Shown here piece by piece: positions 25,968-34,368 of a DNA stretch of 64,000 nucleotides. The notes beneath the pieces were generated by a model that made no database searches, had not been told where the DNA came from, and was given only the letters and a program-made list of their open reading frames with translations. This DNA comes from Clostridia bacterium (lineage in GTDB: Bacteria; Bacillota; Clostridia; Oscillospirales; CAG-272). Numbering within the stretch: position 1 is the first letter of the stretch; each line of letters opens with the position of its first letter. Both the position numbers and the translations under genes were made by a program. The DNA is taken from assembly GCA_017453305.1 (NCBI GenBank), contig JAFTKJ010000020.1:16033-80032 (forward strand). The letters are read 5' to 3'.

Positions 25968-26009
25968 GACACGCTGCCGGGAGTTTTCCGGGCAGCGTGT
26001 CAAACTTTT
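25968..26009. terminator. Bidirectional terminator between AraC and GH36 genes
   Basis: GACACGCTGCC/GGCAGCGTGTC stem flanked by A and T runs. Confidence 0.85.
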
Positions 26010-27875
26010 TTATACGCGCTTTAGGGTGATTGTGCTTGCGCGGTAGCGATCAATGACGCTTAGTGTGATACCAACGCGATCAAGCTCAGCGGCGGTATGC
26101 GCATTTCCCTCCTTGTCCGCAAAGCTACCTTCCCCTTCAATTGCGGGATACACGGTGATGCAGTATTGTTGCGGCATTTTTGAGAAGGAGCAGATCTTGA
26201 TCTGTGAGTACGCACGGTCGTTGAATTGAAGCACGAGCATACTCTCGGTATCGCAGAGAATATGACACTCGGAATCCATCCAGAATGCGCGATCCTTTTT
26301 ATACTCTGCGATAAACTCGGTCAGTGCGTCGAGCGTGCTGTCTGCCACGCGGGTCAGATCGCAGGTGATTCCAATCGGGCCGCCCATCATTGCCGCCAGC
26401 AGGTAATCGCGGCGGACGCCCTCCAGATTTCGCCATGCCGCCTCGCCGCAGGCAATGATCGGTTCCTCCATTTCGGAATCGTACATCGATGGATAAATGG
26501 GGGCAAAATCGGTCATGTTCTGAATGGCGATCCAGGTTTCCAAAGCGCGTGAGGGCATGTGCAAAATATTTGCCTTATACATTTCCACCTGCTTGTAGAT
26601 GCTGTGGTTGTCGCTTGCCCAAAACGAGCCAAAGCCCTTCAGGCTTGCAATGGTCATGCGTTCGCCGCCGCTGGCGCAGTTTTCCAAATACACGTTGGGA
26701 AATTCCTCGTTCAACCGATCGATAAACTTGCGGTATCCCTTGAAATATTCTATAAACGCGCAACCCTTGCGGTCGTAGGTCATTTCCGCATTGAAATCGA
26801 ATTTGATGAACTCGATTTTATACTTGACAATGTTTTTTGCCAAGCGTTCAAATATAAAATCCCGTGCCTCCGGGTTGCCGAAATCGAGGAAATAAAAGCC
26901 GCGCTCGGTGTAATAATATTCCGGATGTTCTTTTGGCGCGTTGGCATTTTTCATCGCGCGCTCCGGCTCAAACCATAAGCCAAACTTCATGCCGTTTGCG
27001 CGAACCAGCTCCGAGAGCTCTTGCATTCTTCCGCCAAGCGCCGAGTCGGGGGATTCTTCCCAATCTCCCACGCTTTGGCTCCATTTCCCGGGAGCGCCAA
27101 ACCAGCCTGCGTCAATGACAAAGTACTCAACGCCAAGTCTTTTTGCTTTTTCGATCTGCGCTGTGACCGCATCGTAACGGAGCACGTCAAACAGTCCCAT
27201 CCACGTATTGTAAATAATGGGGAGCTCTTTTGCAGGATAAATGGCGTTGAGGTAGCGGTGAAGCTTGTAGCAATCCAGATCTGTCTTGTTGCGGAACTCG
27301 TAGAACAAAACCGTGGGGAGCTCCAGCTCCTCGCCGGGAGCCAGAGGATAATTCCAACCGCGCGAAAGCGTGCCGAGCTCTACCTCTACGGTTTTATCAA
27401 CGGCACTTTTGAAGAACTTTTTGACCTTGATCATCCAAAGGCTTTCTGCCACCACGTGAAAGGCTATGCCGCGCCCGGTTTGCTGACTGTAAAGGGCAAC
27501 AAAGGGCGACGCACCGCTGTTGTTGCGGACACTTTCTCCCTCGGCACCGATCTCGGTGACAAGCGGTTGCCATTTTCCATAGCCTTCTCCACACCACTCG
27601 TTGTACTGCGTAAAGACCTCGTATTCGCCGCCGTGAAAGGAGAAGCGAGAGAGTGCGGTGCGCAGTTCGATCGTACGCTCGGAAACATTTTTGATCCTAT
27701 CTACACGGATTTTTACGCCACTTTCGTGCTCCGTGATCTCGCTTGACCATTCATAACCGTCCCCCATATAGAAGTAGCGATTGCCTTCAAAGCGGATCTC
27801 GCCCTGCGGCCATGCAAAATCGCCCTGCAGGGATGCCATATATCGAATGTCCTTTAAATTGGGTTGATAGTACAT
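26010..27875 (-). CDS. GH36 alpha-galactosidase
   Basis: 621 residues, ATG after AGGAGG. Catalytic-barrel landmarks: YFVIDAGWFG, GMKFGLWFEPERA, FIKFDFNAE with the nucleophile aspartate, and LENCASGGERM followed by FWASDNHS, whose aspartate is the predicted acid/base. The N-terminal beta-supersandwich and a C-terminal sheet are present. It removes terminal alpha-galactose from raffinose-type or related oligosaccharides in the cytoplasm. It is shorter than the 700-750-residue AgaA/Mel36 enzymes, mostly in the N-terminal domain. It is divergent from the GH32 gene, which fits joint use of raffinose-family sugars. Confidence 0.88.
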   Translation of the reverse strand: MYYQPNLKDIRYMASLQGDFAWPQGEIRFEGNRYFYMGDGYEWSSEITEHESGVKIRVDRIKNVSERTIELRTALSRFSFHGGEYEVFTQYNEWCGEGYGKWQPLVTEIGAEGESVRNNSGASPFVALYSQQTGRGIAFHVVAESLWMIKVKKFFKSAVDKTVEVELGTLSRGWNYPLAPGEELELPTVLFYEFRNKTDLDCYKLHRYLNAIYPAKELPIIYNTWMGLFDVLRYDAVTAQIEKAKRLGVEYFVIDAGWFGAPGKWSQSVGDWEESPDSALGGRMQELSELVRANGMKFGLWFEPERAMKNANAPKEHPEYYYTERGFYFLDFGNPEARDFIFERLAKNIVKYKIEFIKFDFNAEMTYDRKGCAFIEYFKGYRKFIDRLNEEFPNVYLENCASGGERMTIASLKGFGSFWASDNHSIYKQVEMYKANILHMPSRALETWIAIQNMTDFAPIYPSMYDSEMEEPIIACGEAAWRNLEGVRRDYLLAAMMGGPIGITCDLTRVADSTLDALTEFIAEYKKDRAFWMDSECHILCDTESMLVLQFNDRAYSQIKICSFSKMPQQYCITVYPAIEGEGSFADKEGNAHTAAELDRVGITLSVIDRYRASTITLKRV

Positions 27876-27910
27876 TGAAGAGGTTCCTCCTATCGCTTTG
27901 GAATGACTTT

Positions 27911-27939
27911 ATTATAGCATACTTTTTTAGGGCATGCAA
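27911..27939 (-). promoter_or_regulatory. SigA-type promoter of the GH36 gene
   Basis: TTGCAT, 17-base spacer, TATAAT. Confidence 0.78.
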
Positions 27940-27989
27940 TAGAAAAAGGGTGTTTTTTCAAACTTTTTTAATGACAAGCGAAGTTGTTA

Positions 27990-28018
27990 TTGCAAAAACG
28001 TGTGGCATGTGCTATAAT
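27990..28018 (+). promoter_or_regulatory. SigA-type promoter of the GH32 gene
   Basis: TTGCAA, 17-base spacer, TATAAT. Confidence 0.78.
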
Positions 28019-28116
28019 GAGATCAAGTCCCAATCAAAAGAAACTAACGTGCAGAAGCACTTCTTTTTCGTGTGAACGTCGTACAAAGAAAACTACTTCA
28101 TTTGAGGAGGTACAAT

Positions 28117-29214
28117 ATGGACTATTCAAAGAAATTAAGATATCATTACAGACCGCAAAAGGGATGGGTAAACGATCCAAATGGGTTGGTTTATTTTGAC
28201 GGATATTATCATTTGTTTTATCAGCATGCGCCGGATTTTGAGATCCCGTGGCAGCAGCCGATGCATTGGGGGCACGCGCGAACAAAGGACTTTTTGTACT
28301 GGGAGGAGCTGCCCGTAGCGCTTTATCCTGACCGTGAGTATGACCAAAATGGTTGTTTTTCCGGCACCGCCGCAGTCAAGGACGGTGTGCTGTATCTCTT
28401 CTATGCTTCCATTCACAGTGGAATGGAAAGCCCGCAGACCATCAGCGTGGCATATTCAAAGGACGGTATTCACTTTGAAAAATACGAGGGCAACCCTGTG
28501 ATCGATCATTTTCCAGCCACGGGCAGCAAGGATTTTCGCGATCCCGCCGTGTGCCGCGTGGGGGACATGTATTACTGTATCATAGCATCTGCCAATCCCG
28601 AGGCGCGCGAGGGGCGCTTGATCTCTTATCGGAGTGACGATCTGTTGCACTGGGAGTACGTTGGCATTATGCGCGCATGGAGCGAGTGCCGCGATACGGA
28701 ATGTCCGTCGCTGGTTCCTGCCGACAATGGACGGTATTTACTGACTACGTCGGTGCGCCCGCATGGAGCGAGAGATTATTTTCGCGCAATGTACGGAAAT
28801 TTTACGGATGGAAAATTTGAAATTCTGAACGAAGCGGAGATCGACAAAGGACCCGACCAGTACGCAGGTCAGGTATTCCACGATCCAAAGGGACGGAATT
28901 TGCTGATCTCCTGGGCACCCGGATGGAAATACAAGGGTTATTATGAACGCGATATCGGGTGCTTCTCTGTGCCGCGTGAGTTCAAGTGCGAGGGAGGAAA
29001 AATCACCGCTTATCCCATCAAGGAGCTGCAGTATCTTCTCAAGGACGAGGATCCTTGTCTTGAGCGTACCGAAAACGGCTTCAGGGTAGAGAGAACCAAC
29101 CGCGAGCCCCTTGTGTACGAGGGCGAGATCAGAGATTTGAAGATCCTGCGCGACGAGTATATCGCGGAGATCTTTGTCAACGGCGGCGAAGAGGTTTATA
29201 CGGTTTTGCTTTGA
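28117..29214 (+). CDS. GH32 fructosidase/sucrose hydrolase-like enzyme
   Basis: 365 residues from the ATG at 28117 after GAGGAGG. The three GH32 catalytic blocks are clear: GWVNDPNGLVYF (nucleophile aspartate), SKDFRDPAV (transition-state aspartate) and DTECPSL (acid/base glutamate). It lacks most of the C-terminal beta-sandwich and ends after a short strand-rich tail, so it is about 100 residues shorter than typical invertases. It should release fructose from sucrose or fructo-oligosaccharides. It is divergent from the GH36 alpha-galactosidase. Confidence 0.88.
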   Translation: MDYSKKLRYHYRPQKGWVNDPNGLVYFDGYYHLFYQHAPDFEIPWQQPMHWGHARTKDFLYWEELPVALYPDREYDQNGCFSGTAAVKDGVLYLFYASIHSGMESPQTISVAYSKDGIHFEKYEGNPVIDHFPATGSKDFRDPAVCRVGDMYYCIIASANPEAREGRLISYRSDDLLHWEYVGIMRAWSECRDTECPSLVPADNGRYLLTTSVRPHGARDYFRAMYGNFTDGKFEILNEAEIDKGPDQYAGQVFHDPKGRNLLISWAPGWKYKGYYERDIGCFSVPREFKCEGGKITAYPIKELQYLLKDEDPCLERTENGFRVERTNREPLVYEGEIRDLKILRDEYIAEIFVNGGEEVYTVLL

Positions 29215-29245
29215 GATTGGCTTGGATTTTTGAAATCAGATCTAT

Positions 29246-29285
29246 AAAAATCGGACACAACGTCGTTGTGCCCGATTTTTTTTGA
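29246..29285 (+). terminator. Terminator after GH32
   Basis: AAAAATCGGACACAACG stem with one mismatch, followed by eight T. A diverged member of the GGACACATCA family. Confidence 0.82.
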
Positions 29286-29322
29286 ATTGTTTTTTTACCT
29301 GGTCGTGCAATTGACGGTGCAG

Positions 29323-30132
29323 TCAACGGGGGGACTCCTTTCGGTATTTTGAAGGAGGGATTCCCTCTTTCTTCTTAAACATTTTGATGAATTGTGAGGG
29401 GGTATTGTAGCCGCATTGATAAGAGATATCAATCAAGGGAAGATCCGTTTCGCGAAGCTGCTTTTTTGCGTATTCGATACGGACGTCGGTAAGCCATGAC
29501 GTAAAGCTTTTTCCCATTTCCTTGTGAAACGTAGAGGAGAAATAGGCGGGGCTGAATCCGCAAAGTCGCGAGAGCGTTTCCATTTTGTGGCATTTTGATA
29601 TGTCGGAAAGAATCAGCGTGATTGCCTTGGCGATTGGCGGACTGATATAGGGGTTTTGAGCGGTGAGAGGGGTACTATACTCCAATATATCGCACAAAGC
29701 GGCGTTCAATGTGTGAAAAAGTTTCTTTTTTCGGTTTTTGGTGTTTCCTTCATAATCTTGATGAAGCTCCTCCATGGCGCGAACTGTTCTTTCGGTGGGA
29801 GAATACCATACGCGCGCCGAATGGGCAAGTCTTGCACGCAGCTCCGCATCGATGAAGCTTTCCGAAAAAGAAATGATCACGGAGCTTGCAACAGAGGTGT
29901 TTTGCGTTTCGATCTTGTGATAATCTGTTGGTGTCAGCAAAAAAATACAGCTGTCGGTCATCGGATAGGCGGAGCCGTTGATGATGCATCTTCCGAGACA
30001 ATTTTGATATAAGATAATTTCAAAATATTCGTGACGGTGTGCGAAATAGCTTGTATCCCCGCTCTTTTTTCGCACGTGAACGCTCCCTTCCTCTAAAAGA
30101 GTGCGGTCAAATTGATAGATACCGGTGCTCAA
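29323..30132 (-). CDS. AraC-family regulator
   Basis: 269 residues, starting at TTG 30132 after AAAGGAT; no in-frame ATG lies near the ribosome site. The N-terminal cupin has SYFAHRHEYFEIILYQ. The C-terminal DNA-binding part ends in LIDISYQCGYNTPSQFIKMFKKKEGIPPSKYRK. It is divergent from the GH42-manA-SGNH operon, whose promoter has a poor -35 box, so it is probably the activator of that operon. Confidence 0.87.
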   Translation of the reverse strand: MSTGIYQFDRTLLEEGSVHVRKKSGDTSYFAHRHEYFEIILYQNCLGRCIINGSAYPMTDSCIFLLTPTDYHKIETQNTSVASSVIISFSESFIDAELRARLAHSARVWYSPTERTVRAMEELHQDYEGNTKNRKKKLFHTLNAALCDILEYSTPLTAQNPYISPPIAKAITLILSDISKCHKMETLSRLCGFSPAYFSSTFHKEMGKSFTSWLTDVRIEYAKKQLRETDLPLIDISYQCGYNTPSQFIKMFKKKEGIPPSKYRKESPR

Positions 30133-30162
30133 AATGTATCCTTTCTTTTTGTTTTTTTCTAT

Positions 30163-30191
30163 ATTATAGCATATAATCGTAAAAAAAGCAA
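30163..30191 (-). promoter_or_regulatory. SigA-type promoter of the AraC gene at 29323
   Basis: TTGCTT, 17-base spacer, TATAAT. Confidence 0.75.
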
Positions 30192-30211
30192 ATTATATGC
30201 AAAAAAAAGAG

Positions 30212-30240
30212 AAGACTTTTCCGAAAAAATATAGTAAAAT
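30212..30240 (+). promoter_or_regulatory. Weak, probably activator-dependent promoter of the GH42 operon
   Basis: TAAAAT as -10 with no recognisable -35 at 17 bases (AAGACT). Contrast with the near-consensus promoters elsewhere. Confidence 0.45.
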
Positions 30241-30269
30241 ACAAGTAGTACAATTAAGAGGAGGAAGTT

Positions 30270-32252
30270 GTGAAAGAACGGTTTGATTTCGGCGCGGTTT
30301 TAAAGCTGACGCGCTATGACACGATGGAAAGCATTGAGGATTGCTTTCAAAAGATGCGGGCATGCGGGATGAACACGGTCGTTGTCTGGCCTGCGGCGTT
30401 TTATTGGGAGGAGAAAAAGGAGGGGTACCCCTTCAATACGGGCAAGCAGCTGTTAAAACTTGCCGAAAAATATGATCTTGGGATCATTATGGAGCTGGCA
30501 GGTCAACTTTCCGCGTTTGAATATATCCCCGATTGGGCGATGAAGGAGGAATATCATCCCATCAAGGAAAGTGGGGAACGTGAATACGGGCAGGGAAGCT
30601 TTGGCTTTTTGAATTATTTTCACCCCGAGGTGGAGGAGCTGATCTGCGCGCATTACCGCGCGGCGGCGCTGGCTTATAAGGATTTTCCCGCCTTGGTCGG
30701 CTACGATATTTTCAACGAAACGATGTTCCGCTCTTTCGATGAATATACGCTTCGCGCGTTCCGCGACTGGCTCCGCGAAAAGTATCAGACCATCGAGCGC
30801 CTGAACGAGGTATGGGAGCGTACCTATTCGGATTGGGATCAGATCTGCTTTGAAAAATGGAAATGGATGAGCATTGTTCCACAAGCGGATTATGCGATGT
30901 TCCGAAAGGCATCGGTCGGGATTTTTTTGAAAACGTGGAAAACGGCAATCGAGGAGGTCGATCGCTCACATTTGATAATTGCTGACAACATTCACTCGAC
31001 GGTTTCTCCGAGCTGCAATTATGGGCGACCGCAGGATGATTTTGATTTGAAGCGGACGGTTGGGAACATCGGAATGTCCTTTTACCCTAAGGGAATGGGC
31101 GGAACACTTCCCGTTGCACGGCGTTGGGAGATATTCGATGGCTTTTTTGCGGCGTCCGGTCGGGATGGCTTTTTGATATCCGAAATGCAGACGCATATTC
31201 AATCGCTCTTTAATTATAACACGTGTGTCCGTCCTTATGAATTGAAGCAGTGGTGCTATGAGGCATATGCGGGCGGAGCCAACGGCTTGATCTATTGGAT
31301 GTGGCGTCCGTTTGATGCAGGACTTCAACTGCTCGGACGGGGACTTGTGGATTATCAAGGTAATCCGACAGAGCGCTACGATACGGCAAGAAACATTGGA
31401 CAAGCGCTGTGCTCCCTCGGTGTTATGAAGCCGCGCCCGGGGCGCGTTGGCGTTTTGTACGATCCCCTGAACGACGATTATTCCAGGGCGATTGTTGACG
31501 AATACGCTTATGCCGTTGACAACAATCTGTATTTGCTCTCCTTGTTTGGTGCATATAAGGCAATGTTTGATGCGAACGTGGCGTGTGATATGGTCACGTG
31601 GGAGGAACTTGAAAAATATAAGGCGGTGATTCTTTCCAATCAGATCGTGATGGATAAATCTCGCGCGGAGAAACTTTGTGCCTACGTAGAAAACGGCGGC
31701 ACGGTAATCATTGACGGCAGATTCGGTATCATCGGAGATACGGCAAGCACCTTGCCTCAGCTCCCGGGCGGGGAGGCAAACCAGCTTTGCGGCACTGCGT
31801 ATCTGGATGCGGACTACGAGGGGCTTTCCTTTACGTACAAGGATGAGGCAATCGGCGGCTACTTTGGACGTGAATTGATGCAGGTGACCGACGGAGAGGT
31901 GTTATCAGAGTTTGCGGACGGTTTTCCTGCGGTGGTCAGAAAGAAACACGGCAAGGGCACGGTGCTCTCTTTCCACACGCACGTTTGGTATGGCTATGGC
32001 AAGGGCGAGGCACCTTCTCACGGAAAAATCGCAAAGCTTTTAGCAGACGAATTTTCGCTGCGCACGTTTTGTGTAGAAGGGAACGTAAAGGTGCGCGTGT
32101 GTGAAAACGAAGATGCGTGTGTACTGTTTTTATTCAACTACAGTGATGAGGAACAGGCTGCCAAAATCACATTGGATGGAACTGCGCTTGAGGTATCGGT
32201 CGCCGCAAACGACTGCGTGATTTTACGTATGGATGGGAGTGTAGTAATATGA
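30270..32252 (+). CDS. GH42-like beta-galactosidase
   Basis: 660 residues, GTG start after AGGAGGAA. The TIM barrel opens with CFQKMRACGMNTVVVWPAAFYWEE. VGYDIFNETMF supplies the acid/base glutamate and GFLISEMQTHIQS the nucleophile. From about 390 on, a GATase-like trimerisation domain follows (RVGVLYDPLNDDYSRAI, GGTVIIDGRFG), then a small beta domain. It probably cleaves a beta-galactoside or related glycoside in the cytoplasm. The stop overlaps the manA start (ATGA). Other GH-A families with the same C-terminal domain are possible. Confidence 0.8.
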   Translation: MKERFDFGAVLKLTRYDTMESIEDCFQKMRACGMNTVVVWPAAFYWEEKKEGYPFNTGKQLLKLAEKYDLGIIMELAGQLSAFEYIPDWAMKEEYHPIKESGEREYGQGSFGFLNYFHPEVEELICAHYRAAALAYKDFPALVGYDIFNETMFRSFDEYTLRAFRDWLREKYQTIERLNEVWERTYSDWDQICFEKWKWMSIVPQADYAMFRKASVGIFLKTWKTAIEEVDRSHLIIADNIHSTVSPSCNYGRPQDDFDLKRTVGNIGMSFYPKGMGGTLPVARRWEIFDGFFAASGRDGFLISEMQTHIQSLFNYNTCVRPYELKQWCYEAYAGGANGLIYWMWRPFDAGLQLLGRGLVDYQGNPTERYDTARNIGQALCSLGVMKPRPGRVGVLYDPLNDDYSRAIVDEYAYAVDNNLYLLSLFGAYKAMFDANVACDMVTWEELEKYKAVILSNQIVMDKSRAEKLCAYVENGGTVIIDGRFGIIGDTASTLPQLPGGEANQLCGTAYLDADYEGLSFTYKDEAIGGYFGRELMQVTDGEVLSEFADGFPAVVRKKHGKGTVLSFHTHVWYGYGKGEAPSHGKIAKLLADEFSLRTFCVEGNVKVRVCENEDACVLFLFNYSDEEQAAKITLDGTALEVSVAANDCVILRMDGSVVI

Positions 32253-33265
32253 GCGGAAAGGTATTCAAGCAATTGCCGACACTTGCGCGGCGAACCTACC
32301 GCGGTGGTAAGCTGCTCGGCGATTTTGTGAAGTTGGAAAGTGCCGCCGATACCAACTGTCCCGAGGATTGGATTTCTTCCTTTGTGGAAGCAAAAAACAA
32401 AGACTATATTCCCAACGAAGGAATTACGCGTGTTTTGACCGATCAGGGGGAGTGCTTGATCACGGAGGCGGTAGAAGTATCGGATTTTGGAGAGGGCAGA
32501 CAAAACAGCGGCGTGCTGATCAAGCTACTTGACGCAGGCGAACGGCTTGGCATTCAGGTGCATCCCACAAAGGAATATGCGATGGAGCATTTTGGCACGC
32601 CTTATGGGAAGACAGAATGCTGGTATATTCTGAATACGCGAAGCGAGGATGCTTGTGTTTATTTAGGCTTTCGGGAGCACGTGACGAAGGAATATTTCAA
32701 AATGCTGTTTGAAAAGCAGGATATTCAGGGAATGCTGGATGCGATGCACTGCTTTCGGGTTCAGGCGGGGGACGTGATTCTTGTCACCGCAGGAACGCCG
32801 CACGCCATCGGTGCGGGCTGCTTTCTTTTAGAAATTCAGGAGCCGACCGATTATACGATGCGAGCGGAAAAGGTAACGGTGGCAGGCGAGGTGCTGACTC
32901 CGCAACAGATCCACTACGGCGTGGGGGAGACGGCGATGCTCGATTGCTTTTCTTATGCCGGAGGCACTGAGGAGGAAATTCGAGAACGGCATTTTCTTAG
33001 GCCTTGCCAAGTAGAAAAGGGGATATTTGATCTGGTACGATATAATGACACGGAGTGCTTTGCGCTCAAACGAATCGAAGGTGGGGTGTATGAAGCGAAA
33101 GAGGAGTGTTTTGTCACAGTAGTTGTGCTGGAGGACAGCGGAACGCTTTCCTACGATGGCCTTTCTGTTCCATTGGCGCGCGGGGAAAAGTATTTTATCG
33201 GTGCAGGTACAGCCTTTACTCTGTCTTGCGCAACGGCGGTGTTATGCTATCCGCCGAGGCTTTGA
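32249..33265 (+). CDS. manA: Class I mannose-6-phosphate isomerase
   Basis: 338 residues, start overlapping the GH42 stop by four bases. The zinc site is visible in GIQVHPTKEYA (Gln, His) and GKTECWYIL (Glu); TAGTPHAIGAGCFLLEIQEPTDYTMR is the cupin core with the active-site arginine. It interconverts mannose 6-phosphate and fructose 6-phosphate. The family is about 315 residues, so it is complete. Its place in this operon suggests that a mannose-containing glycoside is degraded, or that the enzyme handles a mannose-like product. Confidence 0.85.
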   Translation: MSGKVFKQLPTLARRTYRGGKLLGDFVKLESAADTNCPEDWISSFVEAKNKDYIPNEGITRVLTDQGECLITEAVEVSDFGEGRQNSGVLIKLLDAGERLGIQVHPTKEYAMEHFGTPYGKTECWYILNTRSEDACVYLGFREHVTKEYFKMLFEKQDIQGMLDAMHCFRVQAGDVILVTAGTPHAIGAGCFLLEIQEPTDYTMRAEKVTVAGEVLTPQQIHYGVGETAMLDCFSYAGGTEEEIRERHFLRPCQVEKGIFDLVRYNDTECFALKRIEGGVYEAKEECFVTVVVLEDSGTLSYDGLSVPLARGEKYFIGAGTAFTLSCATAVLCYPPRL

Positions 33266-33295
33266 TTATTTTAACGTTTTTAAGGAGGTTAGATT

Positions 33296-34285
33296 ATGAT
33301 TCTTTCGATTTCTCAATTACAAGCCGCAACACACGGAGCTGTTCGTTTGGAGCAAACTGAGAGCGGGATACGCTTTTGGCGTATGACGGAGGAGCAGAGA
33401 CAGTATTACCTTGATCGAGGCGATGAAATGCATATTCGCAATTCCCATCATAGCGCGGGGGTTCGATTGGCGTTTTGGACAAACAGTCGCTCGCTGACGC
33501 TTTCTGCCGAGCTTTGGCCGGATCTCAGCGGTGTTGGCAGTGGCTTTGACGTTTGTGAGGACGGCGTTCTGATTGCTCACCTTGGAGGAGAAGATAAGGA
33601 GATCAAAGGGCTTGGTGTTGAGCTTTCTGAGGGGGAGCATCTTGTGGAGATCTATTTTCCCTGGAGCAAAGGCGTCACTCTGCAGGAGCTTTGCTTGGAT
33701 GACGGTGCTACGTTTGTTCCGCATCACCGCAAGTATCGCCTTCTTTCATTTGGCGATTCCATTACGCACGGTGCATTAGCTACACATCCCTCCCTTACTT
33801 ATACGGAGCGCTTGGCGACTCTTTTGGATGCCGACCTTGATAACCGCGGTATCGGCGGAGATCATTTTTCCGCAGGTCTTGCGGAGCTGGAACCGGTGGA
33901 AAATCCCGATATTGTCACTGTGGCATACGGAACGAACGATTGGAGTCATTGGGGGGCATGCTTTGACGAGGAATGCCCGCGCATGATCAAAAATCTTGCA
34001 ACCCGTTATCCCGATGCGGAGATCTTTGTGATCTCTCCGATATGGCGCGGGGATTGGGATCGCAAGGGAAGCATGGAGCGCCGTCTTCCCGAGCTTTATC
34101 AAACGATCTGCGAATATGCAAGCCCCTATCCAAACGTCAAGGTGATCAATGCATGGAACTTTGTCCCACACCTGCCTGACTTTTTTGGAGACGGTCACCT
34201 CCATCCCAATGACCTCGGCTTTGGACTTTATGCGGAATGCCTCTATCGGGAAATCGTAAAGCATTCAAAGCTTTTCCGCTCGTAA
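33296..34285 (+). CDS. SGNH/GDSL carbohydrate esterase with N-terminal beta domain
   Basis: 329 residues, ATG after AAGGAGG. Residues 1-140 form a beta-sandwich-like domain. The catalytic domain then shows SFGDSITHGA (nucleophile Ser), GIGGDHF (Gly), VAYGTNDWSHW (Asn) and DFFGDGHLHPNDLGF (Asp and His). It is likely a sugar acetyl esterase that strips acyl groups before or after GH42 action. It is 30 bases downstream of manA and ends the operon. Confidence 0.85.
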   Translation: MILSISQLQAATHGAVRLEQTESGIRFWRMTEEQRQYYLDRGDEMHIRNSHHSAGVRLAFWTNSRSLTLSAELWPDLSGVGSGFDVCEDGVLIAHLGGEDKEIKGLGVELSEGEHLVEIYFPWSKGVTLQELCLDDGATFVPHHRKYRLLSFGDSITHGALATHPSLTYTERLATLLDADLDNRGIGGDHFSAGLAELEPVENPDIVTVAYGTNDWSHWGACFDEECPRMIKNLATRYPDAEIFVISPIWRGDWDRKGSMERRLPELYQTICEYASPYPNVKVINAWNFVPHLPDFFGDGHLHPNDLGFGLYAECLYREIVKHSKLFRS

Positions 34286-34312
34286 TTTCCCATTGAATTG
34301 AATACAAAAGAA

Positions 34313-34358
34313 CGGACACGCCAAATGAGAGATGCTCCCAAATGGCGTGCCCGATTTT
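34313..34358. terminator. Terminator between convergent genes
   Basis: CGGACACGCCA/TGGCGTGCCCG stem with one mismatch and a small inner stem, then five T. Diverged member of the GGACACATCA family. Confidence 0.75.
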
Positions 34359-34368
34359 TATAATTGCG

